Assembly (NCBI GenBank): GCA_014084085.1
Contig: NPFB01000035.1
Coordinates: 118,631-182,630 of the forward strand
Direction: 5' to 3'
From: Hondaea fermentalgiana
Lineage: Eukaryota > Sar > Bigyra > Thraustochytrida > Thraustochytriidae
Length of the DNA: 64,000 nt
In this document: positions 48,582 to 57,688 of the stretch, piece after piece
Layout of the letters: the number at the start of each line of letters is the position of its first letter
Position numbering within the stretch: position 1 is the first letter of the stretch
Notes under the pieces: model-generated
What the model saw: the letters and a program-made list of their open reading frames with translations, nothing else
Told to the model about the DNA's origin: nothing
Databases searched by the model: none
Made by a program: the position numbers and the translations under genes

Positions 48582-49212
48582 CTTGGCTTTTCAGACAGAC
48601 GGTGGACTTTATTACTAGATACGGCTTGCGTGCAAGCTCGCGGGTCACTGGGTCGCCCTTGGGGGCTTCTGTTTCCGCCGCCTCGTCCCCACCACGCGCG
48701 ATCGAGCTCGTCACAGCCTTCGTCGCGTCAGGGCTGCGTGGTGCCACGTAAGCGCACGGCCTCGGTCGTCAGAGTGTCGCGTTTCCTCTGCGTCGCTCGC
48801 TCGATCAAGGGCTCTTTGTGCCGCCGGTGCACGGACGAAGACCTCCCTGCAGAACACGAGGTCCTGCCGGGCTAACGCGAGCCGCGTCCTCGCTCTGCGC
48901 TGCGGTGCGCTCCAGGGCTCTGCGCCGCCAGGCTCGGCGCCGGCGTCCGCACACGCACGCAAGTGAGCACGCACGAACGTGGGCACGCACGAACGTGGGC
49001 ACGAGGGCACGTGGGCACGAGCAGGCGAGGTCTCGCTCGTCTTTGGCCACCTCCTGCGCGGGGCGAGCAGGCAGGCAGGCGAGCAGGCGGCGTCTGCGCC
49101 GTCGAGCGAACGTTCACGCCTCGCGCCTGGATCCGGTGCGAGACGCTCTCGCGCGCGCCGGGGGCGTCTGTCTGCAGGCGGCCGGGGCGGCGCGGCGCGG
49201 GGCGCGGCGGGC

Positions 49213-49312
49213 NNNNNNNNNNNNNNNNNNNNNNNNNNNNNNNNNNNNNNNNNNNNNNNNNNNNNNNNNNNNNNNNNNNNNNNNNNNNNNNNNNNNNNNN
49301 NNNNNNNNNNNN
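49213..49312. other. Assembly gap (100 N)
   Basis: Exactly 100 N, a gap of unknown true length, flanked by GCGCGGCGCGGGGCGCGG-like sequence on the left. Like the first gap, it sits in an extremely GC-rich leader. Confidence 0.98.
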
Positions 49313-49401
49313 GGGCACGCGGCGCTCGTCCGGCGGCGCGGGCGCGGGGCTGCGGCGGCGGGCGCGGCGTTCTTTTCTCCCTTCTGGATTTGGATTTGCT
49401 C

Positions 49402-49440
49402 CTTCTTCTTCTTCTTCTTCTTCTTCTTCTTCTTCTTCTT
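49402..49440. repeat. (CTT)13 microsatellite
   Basis: Thirteen perfect CTT units. It lies in the intergenic region and is not in any credible coding frame. Confidence 0.95.
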
Positions 49441-50080
49441 CATTGCCTCGGTTTCGCGCCGGGCGGCCATTCTGGCGCCGTTTGCTTCACTTGCGCCGCC
49501 GCCATTCCGCACTGTGCGCGGCGATTGCTCCACTGTGCGCGCGGATTTGCCCCACTCTGCAGGGCCTGCCTGCCGGATCTTCGCTTTCGCTCTTGCCTTC
49601 GTGCTTGCCTGCCCTGGACACGCGCTGTCAATCAAGATGGCGGCGCTTCGTGCCACCGTCGTCGATCACGAGAGGGAGCTCGGGCCGCGGCGAGGGCGAG
49701 CGCGTCTTGGCTTCTTGCCGACCGCGGTGGCGCATGACGCGAGAGGGTTGGGGCCCCCTTCGCGCTCCACGGGGTTGGATTTTCTGGTAGATCCTACCCG
49801 GTGGCAAGTGCAGGTAGGAGGGCCTAAAACGACGCACACAAGGAGCCAAGGGCGAAACACGAAATGTGATGGGGAGAAAAGCGAAGCTGGAAAATGCGTT
49901 TTCTACACGAGTTTTATTTAGTCAAACGAGAAGAGTGCGCGCATCTTCGTAGGGCAGCGACCTGTTGAGCGTCTCCTCTCCGCGTCTGCTGAATTCTCTA
50001 GCTGATTCTGACATTAGTCAAGCGAGTATACCAATGCTCAATCTTGGGTTTTACATGTTCCAGACGGTCTATGTTTTCCA

Positions 50081-50136
50081 GTCTGATCGACCAAAAGTCT
50101 GATCGATCGACCAAAAGTCTGATCGATCAAGTCTGT
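50081..50136. repeat. GTCTGATCGATCGACCAAAA tandem repeat
   Basis: Units of 16 and 20 bp (50081-50096, 50097-50116), then two shortened copies (50117-50130 and 50131-50136). Units differ by the number of embedded GATC/ATCG steps. It lies downstream of the coiled-coil gene. Confidence 0.8.
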
Positions 50137-50215
50137 CGAGTTGTACGCAGGCCCATTTGTTTGTTTGTTTTGCCTTTTGTCGCTTCACTCCTCGCTATGT
50201 TATTCAAACTTCATC

Positions 50216-51580
50216 TCAACGAAAGGGCTTGCTGGGTACAGATCCTGCTGCGGCGGTGGAAAGTCGCGATTTGCGTGCAGGCGCCGTTGTATTGCCGTTG
50301 AGCGTCAATGTTGCTTGGGACTTGAAGCTAGAAGCCGAGGCCTTCGCTTTCGGCTTCTTGGAAGACGACGGCTTTCGCGTCACTCCAGTTGCAGCATGGG
50401 GTGCAGACGTCACGTTACCGGTGCGGACATTTTCTTTTTGCGTGATGCGTTTGTTTGACATGGAGTTCTTCCACTTGACCTTGATGCGGTCCAACTCGGC
50501 TTGGACATCCTCGAGCTTTTTCCCTTGCTCGGCCATGGCGCGACGGTGCTTCTCCTTTTGAACAGACATTTCCTTGCATGCGCGCTCCAAATCCCTGCGC
50601 TTTTCGTGCAGCTGACTTGTGAGGTCGCTCTGAACAGAAAGAAGGTTTTCGTGTGCCGCGTCGGCGTCCTGCTGGCGCTTGTCTTCGAGCTCTCGACGAA
50701 GTCGATCCAGATTGATTTCCTCACTACGACGCGCGTTTTTGAGCTCCACCTTGAGACGGGAGTTTTCTTCGTTGAGGTCGCGCTCGCGCTGCTTGGCCTC
50801 ATCGCTCCGTGTTGCGTACTTGTTGATTTCGAACTCTTGCGCATTCACGCGCTCTTCATACAGATTCATTTGCAGCTCGTTCTCCTTGATAATCGACTCA
50901 AAACGACGCTGCGCCTGCGCATGTTTTTGCTCGAGCTCTTCGGACCTGCGTGCCGTCTCGCGCTGAAAGTCCTTTTGAGCCGTTTGGAGATCGATATTGG
51001 CCAGCTCCGCGCGCGTGACCGCCTTGTCTGCCTCCTCGCGCGCTTGCTGCACAAGAAGCTGCGTACTTGCAAGCTCCTCTTCGAGCTCTTGCACTCGCTG
51101 CGCGAGCTGGTTGCGCTCGGAAAGAACACCGGGAAGCCGTTGCGCTGTGGCTTCCATCGGCGCAAGTCGGCTCACTTCAGCTTCGAGAAGGTCGCATCTC
51201 TCCTGCGCAGCAACTTTGTCGGCTTCGCTTTGCTTTTGCGTTTCTTCTAGTTCTTGGCACCGCGCCCGTGCGGCATCAAGATCTTTGGTCTTCTCTTGGA
51301 GATCGGCTCCATAGTCGAGAACAATCTTGTTCAACTTTTCGATTGCTGTACGCGTCTTGCCGAGAAGGACCTGAAAGTATTCAACTTCTTCGGTGCTAGT
51401 TTGAAGTTTGGCGTCTGTTTCTGCAAGCTGCTCTTCAAGTTCTTGGTTGCGCATATGCAGCGTCTCTCCATCGAGGCCGTGCAGGTTTACCAGTTTCATG
51501 CGTTCCTCGTACTGGTGGCACTTCATTTTGAGCGTAAATACCTCGCTCTTGAGCTCATCGCGCGTAGGTTCGTCTGCCAT
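50216..51580 (-). CDS. Long coiled-coil protein, function unknown
   Basis: 454 aa from the ATG ending at 51580 (MADEPTRDELKSEVFTLKMK). Residues ~5-370 are almost continuous heptad-rich coiled coil, broken by a conserved-looking GLDGETLHMRNQELEEQL segment (~34-51). The C-terminal ~85 residues are basic and Ser/Thr/Ala-rich with KKPKAKAS and RKSRLST, perhaps a microtubule- or nucleic-acid-binding tail. No motor, kinase or other catalytic motif is present. It is probably a structural or centrosomal/flagellar protein. Family not recognised. Confidence 0.82.
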   Translation of the reverse strand: MADEPTRDELKSEVFTLKMKCHQYEERMKLVNLHGLDGETLHMRNQELEEQLAETDAKLQTSTEEVEYFQVLLGKTRTAIEKLNKIVLDYGADLQEKTKDLDAARARCQELEETQKQSEADKVAAQERCDLLEAEVSRLAPMEATAQRLPGVLSERNQLAQRVQELEEELASTQLLVQQAREEADKAVTRAELANIDLQTAQKDFQRETARRSEELEQKHAQAQRRFESIIKENELQMNLYEERVNAQEFEINKYATRSDEAKQRERDLNEENSRLKVELKNARRSEEINLDRLRRELEDKRQQDADAAHENLLSVQSDLTSQLHEKRRDLERACKEMSVQKEKHRRAMAEQGKKLEDVQAELDRIKVKWKNSMSNKRITQKENVRTGNVTSAPHAATGVTRKPSSSKKPKAKASASSFKSQATLTLNGNTTAPARKSRLSTAAAGSVPSKPFR

Positions 51581-52424
51581 CGTGTCGTCGCTATTGTTTC
51601 GTTCTTCTTTTTCGCCAGAACTGCAAAGTCTGCGATATGCACAAATACACAAGAAAACCAGCTAACCTTTTTTCGAGCTTTGCGTTTTATCCCCGTTCTT
51701 CGCGACGGAGACCCCGTCTTCTCCTCTCTCTCGTCTGCCCGCCTGTCTGCCCGCCTGCCAACGTCCAGAGTCTCTCTGCCAAGAGCAGCCTTCCGTCCCG
51801 GGTGTATGTGTACCGTGCAGCAGCGCAGCGTTCGCCCTGGTCTTGACGCACTGCTGGCCCACTTTCGCCTGGACGATCTGATCTCTCTCGTCTCCACGCC
51901 CTCCTCGCCTTGAAAACTTTTGCGCTTCTCGCCCGAGTCCTTGCTTCCTCCCGAGTCCTGGTGCCAGTCGCCGTCGCGCCCGCGCTCGCCCGCGTTGCGT
52001 CGGGTGGAGTTTCTTGTCTTGCCTTGCTTCGAGGCCTCGTTCGTGCTCGGCGGCGGCGGTTTTACGACGTCTTCTCGCGCGCGAGCGAGCCTTCTCTGTG
52101 CCGCGAGGTGGTTCGCGTTCCCAGCAGGCCCCTTCTGTGGGGGTGTGCGCTCGGTCCGCGCGCGAGAACGCGCGCCGGGAGGGTGTGCGCTTGGTTCGCT
52201 TTTTCTTCTCCCTCTCCTTTGACTTCGACTTCGAAACTTCGGGGCACCGAGGCGGCAGACGGAATGCGCAGCGCTCGAATCCGGAGAGCCTGCAGAGCTT
52301 GAGGAGACCGGGGAGTAGGTCTGCCGGCGCGTAGGTGCTTGCTCGCTGGCGGGAGCAGGAGGAGGGAAGAGGGCAGAAGGGACACGCCTTTCGCGGCCGA
52401 GCGGCCGGACGCGAGAGACCGGCA
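51581..52424. other. Divergent intergenic region between two coiled-coil genes
   Basis: About 840 bp with GC-rich leader sequence on both sides. A 384-codon minus-strand frame (51523-52677) crossing it is Arg/Ser/Pro-rich and overlaps both real genes, so it was not called. It contains two promoters by position. Confidence 0.5.
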
Positions 52425-53225
52425 ATGGCGAGCATGGAAATGTCGAGCACGGCGCTTGTGCTGCGCGAAGATGGCGCGCTAATGTCCACTCCACCAGCGA
52501 CGACGACGACGATGGCAACGACAATGACGACGATGACGACGTCGACAGCATTGGCGCTAGCCGCAGCGCCGTCTCAAAGTCTTGCTCTGGCACGCAAGGC
52601 GAGAAAACAAGCCGAAGTTGATCAGCAAGCGCTGCAAAATCGTATTTTGCTCTTGAAAAAGGAGGAAGAGCGTGCACGACTCCGTATCGCCCAGGCGCAG
52701 GACCGCGCGACTGACTTGGCTCGCAGACGTACCATCAACATTCGCGCCAAAAACGAAGCACTGGAGGACAGGAGACACGAACTCGAGTGCAAGGAGCGTT
52801 TGCTCGAAAAGGATCTTGCCCGAGCTGCTCGGAGAAAGCAGATGCGACAGGCCCAGGAGCGCAAGGTTCACGATGCGCAAGTCGTACGCTCGCTCAAGCA
52901 GCAAGCTGTGCAAGAAGCTGCCGACCAACGTCGACAAGCGCAAGAAAATGCGCTGCGCAAGGCCGAGGCAGTCAAGCGTTCACGTGAAGAGGCGCAACGA
53001 AAGCTACACCAACGCAAAGAGGCCGTTCGCGAAAAGGCGCGCAAGGAGTATGATCGCAAGGTCCGCGCCGAGGAAGCTGCTGCGCGAAAGATCGAGAAGC
53101 GGGTCCAAGCTCTGGAGAAGAAGGAGGCCCAGCTTATAGCTCGATTGCAACGCACACAGACCATCCAAGAGACGGTCTTGGGTAAGCTTGAACAAGTAGC
53201 GCACGGATCTGCCACACCAAGATAG
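52425..53225 (+). CDS. Small basic coiled-coil protein, function unknown
   Basis: 266 aa from the ATG at 52425 (MASMEMSSTALVL). The N-terminus has a Thr/Met low-complexity stretch (TTTTMATTMTTMTTSTA, ~26-42) encoded by ACG/ATG trinucleotides. The remaining ~200 residues are a single highly charged Arg/Glu/Gln-rich helix, predicted coiled coil (QAEVDQQALQNRILLLKKEE and onward). Its Arg/Gln/Glu-rich composition resembles basal-body and rootlet-type proteins, but that is weak evidence. Family not recognised. Confidence 0.78.
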   Translation: MASMEMSSTALVLREDGALMSTPPATTTTMATTMTTMTTSTALALAAAPSQSLALARKARKQAEVDQQALQNRILLLKKEEERARLRIAQAQDRATDLARRRTINIRAKNEALEDRRHELECKERLLEKDLARAARRKQMRQAQERKVHDAQVVRSLKQQAVQEAADQRRQAQENALRKAEAVKRSREEAQRKLHQRKEAVREKARKEYDRKVRAEEAAARKIEKRVQALEKKEAQLIARLQRTQTIQETVLGKLEQVAHGSATPR

Positions 53226-53396
53226 GCTCGCGCCTCCTCGTCTAGCTCTTCTTTGTAGCAGAACATTAACAACTGCTGTGTACACTACTTTGTCCAATTG
53301 CTGCCATGTGCGCATAACTTGCATACCTTTGTTTCGCCCACCCGTGTGCAGAACGCAAGCAAGAGATAATGTGAATAAGGCGAAAAAATCATTTAC

Positions 53397-55814
53397 TTAG
53401 TTGGCAGCTTCGAGCTTGGCAAGATCTGCCTGGAGCTTCTCGAGGTCCGCCCTGATGGCAGCCAAATAGGCGTCCGGATCACCGTTCGACTTCTTTGCCA
53501 GGTCAGCGTTAAGCTTGCGCTGCTTGTCCATGAGTTTCTTCAGCTTTTTCCGCTGCGAGTCCGGAATCGGACCCTCGGCGCCTGCGGCTTGCGTCGGAAC
53601 ACCTTGGTCGTCCCAGGCCGTGTACTCCGACGTACGCAAAAGCTCCTCCGCAGGCGTGAGCGCCGTGGTCCACTTTGTCAATTCCTTTTCCTTTGTGTCG
53701 ACCTTACCCTTTGCCTTGTCGACACGCTCCTGTGCCTCCTTGGCTCGCTTTTGGTCCACCTCGCGACGCAGGCTCTCGGGGTCCTCCAAGTTCCACTTCG
53801 TTCCTTCGGGGCGGTCCTCGAGACGCAGACCCATGTCGACGAGAGTCTCGTCGCGAATCTGGTCGCACGCCTGCAAGATGGCGCGCAGAGCAGGGTCAGA
53901 CTTGTTCTCGGCACTGAGAGCAGCGTTGCGGACCGTCTCACGAAAGCTGACGAGGACCTCGGCGAACTTCTCGCCGCTCTGCTGCGACGAGCTGGCACCC
54001 TCGGCCGCGCCAGCGTCCGTGGCAGCTGCGCCGCTAAAGCCAAAGCCGTCGTTGCCCTGGATCACGCCAAAGACCTTGAGAATCTGCGTCACGTAGACAG
54101 CGATGCGGCCCAGAAGCAAGACAGCTGGTTGCAGGTCGGCGAGCTTGAGGTACTTGTTGCATTCGGACACAAGGTCAATCATGGCGCGCATAGCTTCGAC
54201 AGTGTTAAAGTTGTCGAGTAGCGAGCGGTGAACCGTCTCTTGCGTGGCCAAAAAGGCGTCGGCCAACGCATGATCCGTGGCGCCCATCCGCCAGCCGACC
54301 TCCTCGTCCAGGTAGTTCTTGCCGCGAGTGAGATTCTCAACCTCGAGAAAGAAGGAGCGAAAAGCGCGCTCTTTCTTTACAGCGTCGTCCATCTTTTGGT
54401 CGCTGTAGGCCATCGGGCTGTCCCAAGGCTGGAGCAAAAAGAGAATGCGCAGCTGACGCGCAGTGTGTGTTGCCAGCGCCTCGCGAATCGTGATAAAGTT
54501 CTTGAGCGACTTGGACATCTTCAGACCCTTGATGTTGAGATGTCCCGCGTGCAAAAAGTACGAGCACCACTGCTGGCAGCCAAAGCACGCCTCTGACTGT
54601 GCAAGTTCGTTGTCATGATGCGGGAACTTGAGATCCTCGCCACCGGCGTGAAAGTCGAGATGCTCGCCAAGGATATCCGATGCAATCACCGAGCACTCGA
54701 TGTGCCAGCCAGGGCGACCTTGACCCCAAGGAGAGTCCCAAGCCGGCTCGCCAGGCTTGGATGCCTTCCAGAGCGCAAAGTCGTTGCGGTTCCGCTTGGC
54801 CTGGGCGTTTGCGTCGCCAAGCGCGCCCTCGCTTTCTTCGAGCTGAGCATCGCTCGTGTCCTCCTTGGCAGGCACAAGCTTGCGGTAGTTGTGCTCCTTG
54901 CGGAACTCGTCGAGGCTCAGGTACACGGATCCTTCGGCCTCGTAACCGATGCCCTTGTCCACAATGCGCTTGATGAAGTCAATGATTTGAGGAATGTACT
55001 CTGTCACACGCGTGAGGACATCCGGTTCACGAATACCGAGCGCGGCCATATCCTCCATGAACTCGCGCTCGTACCGACGCGCATGGGCATTGAAGATATC
55101 GTGGTCCGTGATGCTTGCGCCCTTTTCCTTGTCAAGCTTCTTTGAGAGCACGCCCCGTGCAGCCTCGACGAGGGCCTCGCGATCTTTGGTTTCGCTGGCT
55201 TTGGCGGCCTCGATCGCCGCGAGCTCTTTGTCAAAGCCTTCAATCTTTTGCAAGTGCATGTTGAGCTGTTCCTTGGCTTCCTCAAGGTCACGCTTCTTGC
55301 CGGCGCTCTCAAATTCTGCGACCTCTTGCTCGAGTTTCTCGCGCTTCGCGAAAAGGTCCTCCTTGGACGCCTGCGCAGCCTCGTCGGCGAGCGCGCTCAG
55401 AGCGCCAAAGTCCACGCTCTTGTCGGCCTTGAGGTCATCCACGAGCTTGTTCTGACGCGCGCGCAGGATGATCTTGTCGTCAATGTCCGTGATGTTCACT
55501 TGGTACAAGACATTGTACCCAAAGTAGTCGGTCATAATGCGGCGCAGGATATCGAACGAGAGGTACGAACGCGCATGGCCCACGTGCGCGCTGTCGTACA
55601 CGGTCGGTCCACACGTGTACCACTTTACCGTGCGTCCCTTGAGCGGCACGAAGACATCCTTGCGGCCTGTCAGCGAGTTGTTCACCAGCAGCTTGCCCTC
55701 CGCCAGCGGGTCGCCCTCGACGGGCAGCGGCGCCATCCACGGATGTCTCTGGGTCCCCGTCCCGCTGTCCGTCGCGAACGCCTCGCCGAACTCGCCCCTG
55801 CCCGACGTGCTCAT
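53397..55814 (-). CDS. CARS: Cysteinyl-tRNA synthetase
   Basis: 805 aa, similar to eukaryotic cytosolic CysRS (about 750-830). Class I synthetase charging tRNA-Cys. Seen: VKWYTCGPTVYDSAHVGHAR (residues 64-83) with Zn-ligand Cys68 and HIGH-type HVGH (77-80); FGYNVLYQVNITDIDDKII; GRPGWHIECSVIA with a Zn ligand Cys; FHAGGEDLKFPHHDNELAQS; and KMSKSLKNF (~430), the second ATP-binding motif. A eukaryote-type insert with coiled coil (about residues 130-230) splits the catalytic domain. The C-terminal Lys/Glu-rich coiled coil (~680-805) is typical of cytosolic forms. No organellar presequence is obvious. It is divergent from DUS2. Confidence 0.96.
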   Translation of the reverse strand: MSTSGRGEFGEAFATDSGTGTQRHPWMAPLPVEGDPLAEGKLLVNNSLTGRKDVFVPLKGRTVKWYTCGPTVYDSAHVGHARSYLSFDILRRIMTDYFGYNVLYQVNITDIDDKIILRARQNKLVDDLKADKSVDFGALSALADEAAQASKEDLFAKREKLEQEVAEFESAGKKRDLEEAKEQLNMHLQKIEGFDKELAAIEAAKASETKDREALVEAARGVLSKKLDKEKGASITDHDIFNAHARRYEREFMEDMAALGIREPDVLTRVTEYIPQIIDFIKRIVDKGIGYEAEGSVYLSLDEFRKEHNYRKLVPAKEDTSDAQLEESEGALGDANAQAKRNRNDFALWKASKPGEPAWDSPWGQGRPGWHIECSVIASDILGEHLDFHAGGEDLKFPHHDNELAQSEACFGCQQWCSYFLHAGHLNIKGLKMSKSLKNFITIREALATHTARQLRILFLLQPWDSPMAYSDQKMDDAVKKERAFRSFFLEVENLTRGKNYLDEEVGWRMGATDHALADAFLATQETVHRSLLDNFNTVEAMRAMIDLVSECNKYLKLADLQPAVLLLGRIAVYVTQILKVFGVIQGNDGFGFSGAAATDAGAAEGASSSQQSGEKFAEVLVSFRETVRNAALSAENKSDPALRAILQACDQIRDETLVDMGLRLEDRPEGTKWNLEDPESLRREVDQKRAKEAQERVDKAKGKVDTKEKELTKWTTALTPAEELLRTSEYTAWDDQGVPTQAAGAEGPIPDSQRKKLKKLMDKQRKLNADLAKKSNGDPDAYLAAIRADLEKLQADLAKLEAAN

Positions 55815-56088
55815 CTTCCCTGCCGCCGCGCCGCGCCCTGTCCCTCTGCAGCTGCCCCTCGCGCGCCGCGTGCACCTCCTCGCGCGCCGTGCTTGCTTGG
55901 CGCTTTGCCGCCCCTGCGATGGTGGCCGCAGCCTTGGCCCTCGGGCCGGGGCACGTTCCGCGAACGGTCCCGGCCGGGGCCGCGTTCGTTCCGCGGCGCG
56001 GCGTTCTCTCCGTTCTCGCGGCGAGCGCCACTAACCTCGCGCGGAAGGACCAGCAGAAGGGCTTCGAGGCGGGCGGGAAGGAGCGGCG
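55815..56088. promoter_or_regulatory. Shared divergent promoter of CARS and DUS2
   Basis: 274 bp between the two start codons, GC-rich, with no TATA-like element that stands out. Both products act on tRNA, so co-regulation from this short bidirectional spacer is plausible (inference). Confidence 0.5.
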
Positions 56089-57333
56089 ATGGGCAGCACG
56101 GAGGGGGCGGCGCGGGAGGACGGAGAGCGAGCGGAGACGCGCAGGGACGAGGACGGGCCGCGGAGGATGCTGCGCGCGCAGCGGAAGCTGTACTGGGAGG
56201 GCGGCAAGGCGCTGGCGCCCATGGTCCGCGCCTGCAAGCTGCCGCTGCGCCTGCTCTGCCTCGCGTACGGCGCTGACGTCGTGTACACGGAGGAGCTCAT
56301 CGACAAGAAGCTCGTCGAGACGGAGCGAATACAGCACGGGGATGGGCCGAATGGCCTCGTGGAGTACGTCTGGAAAAAGGACAGGTCGACGGTCATGTCC
56401 ACGTGCGCCCTCGAACGCGAACGCGTCGTGCTGCAAATCGGCAGCGCCAGTCCGGACCTGGTCGTGCGCGCCGCGCAGCTCTACGAGCGCGACATCGCTG
56501 GCGTTGACATCAACATGGGATGTCCCAAGCACTTTTCGATCTCGGGCGGCATGGGCGCTGCTCTTCTTCGCAACCCAGAGACTGCCGAGGACATGCTGCG
56601 CGCACTCCGCCGAACCTTGGACCCCAACGTCACTGTGACGTGCAAAATTCGCCTGCTTGAGGATGATGCCAAGACCGTAGAGTTGGTGCGTCGTCTTGAA
56701 GCTGCCGGCGCTCAGGCTATTGGCGTCCACATGCGGGAGACGCATCATCGGCCGCGCGAACCGGCCATCTGGGACCGTCTTCGCGCCGTCGTTGATGCTG
56801 TCCAAGTCCCTGTGCTGGCCAACGGCGACGTCTACACGGCCAAGGACATTGATACCTTGCGTGGGGACCATGGGGCCAAGAGCATCATGATTGCACGAGG
56901 TGCGCTTGGCAATCCCTCGGTCTTTCGGCCAGAGGGACCATTGCCCATTTTTGATGTCATGCGCGACTACACGCGCGTTGCGCGTCTTGTGGGACAGGGG
57001 GATCGCAGCACGATTTGGATGCTCAATCAGATGATTCGCTACGATACGACGCTTCCTCGCAAACCCAAGGATGCGGTGTGCACTGCGATCAAGGGCCCTA
57101 AACCGGATCTCAATGTCATTGCTGACGCAATGGGTCTGGAGTCCAGCAAGCTCTTGCCTATCAAGGATGATATTACGTGGGAGAAGCTAGGTCTGAAACC
57201 TCCTGCTGCCTTGTCTGCATCGTCCGTTTCGGCAACTCTGCTCGAGGGAACTGATGGACCTCCGGCCAAGCGGGTCAAGTTGGGCGATAACTCAGGCGAA
57301 TCAGCGCAGACCACTCACAATCAGTCGACTTGA
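56089..57333 (+). CDS. DUS2: tRNA-dihydrouridine synthase 2
   Basis: 414 aa. FMN-dependent enzyme reducing U20 in the tRNA D-loop. Seen: GGKALAPMVRACKLPLRLLC (FMN site), VVLQIGSASPDLVVRAAQLY, and the catalytic block VDINMGCPKHFSISGGMGAA with the active-site Cys in GCPK. Also seen: TCKIRLLED, IGVHMRETHHRPREPAIWDR (catalytic Lys/Arg/His region), VLANGDVYTAKDID and SIMIARGALGNPSVFR. The double-stranded-RNA-binding domain of animal DUS2 is absent; the C-terminus is a short Ser/Lys region with PPAKRVKLGD, which looks like a monopartite NLS. It starts at 56089 (MGSTEGAAREDG). It is divergent from CARS. Confidence 0.93.
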   Translation: MGSTEGAAREDGERAETRRDEDGPRRMLRAQRKLYWEGGKALAPMVRACKLPLRLLCLAYGADVVYTEELIDKKLVETERIQHGDGPNGLVEYVWKKDRSTVMSTCALERERVVLQIGSASPDLVVRAAQLYERDIAGVDINMGCPKHFSISGGMGAALLRNPETAEDMLRALRRTLDPNVTVTCKIRLLEDDAKTVELVRRLEAAGAQAIGVHMRETHHRPREPAIWDRLRAVVDAVQVPVLANGDVYTAKDIDTLRGDHGAKSIMIARGALGNPSVFRPEGPLPIFDVMRDYTRVARLVGQGDRSTIWMLNQMIRYDTTLPRKPKDAVCTAIKGPKPDLNVIADAMGLESSKLLPIKDDITWEKLGLKPPAALSASSVSATLLEGTDGPPAKRVKLGDNSGESAQTTHNQST

Positions 57334-57688
57334 TATTCCTCAAAATGGTGAATGAAAACAAATCGCAAGAGTCACCTGTGCCTCGTATATGTACCCTTAC
57401 AAACCATGCAACCATCCATCCATCCATCCATCTTAACAGCCAGCTTGCCAGCCAGCCTTCATTACGTTGCTTTCAACTCTCAATTCTTAAAAATGTTCTG
57501 TGCATCACTGGGTTTTTACGAATGTTACGAGACGACTGAGCTCCCTGTAAGCGTTTCTCCGAAACCCTCCATTAGTCATATTATGACGGCAGCATTAACG
57601 AGCTCTCGCGCCACCGCTACATGGACCAAGACGATTGAAGGATTCACGTTCTTAGCAAAAAGAAAGATTATAGGTTACTTCGCTTTGA
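57334..57688. other. Convergent intergenic/3' UTR region
   Basis: About 355 bp between the stop of DUS2 (+) and the stop of the NEK-RCC1 gene (-). A CATC run lies near 57413-57432. No credible gene is seen; the AT-rich sequence fits 3' UTRs. Confidence 0.55.

Larger units (their letters stand above)
48582..50215. other. Intergenic region with microsatellites and an assembly gap
   Basis: About 1.6 kb between two minus-strand genes. Contents: a GC-rich leader, the 100-N gap (49213-49312), a perfect CTT run (49402-49440), and a TCTGATCGA-based tandem repeat (50081-50136). The long plus-strand open frames across the gap are CTT and GC-skew translations; no gene is called. Confidence 0.55.

Noticed and set aside
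48818..49921. Long plus-strand frames spanning the second N gap
   Set aside because: They read through 100 undetermined bases and translate CTT and GC-skew repeats as Phe/Ser runs; no domain.
50081..50136. CRISPR-like array in the GATC repeat
   Set aside because: Units vary from 14 to 20 bp with no unique spacers; this is a minisatellite in a eukaryotic genome.
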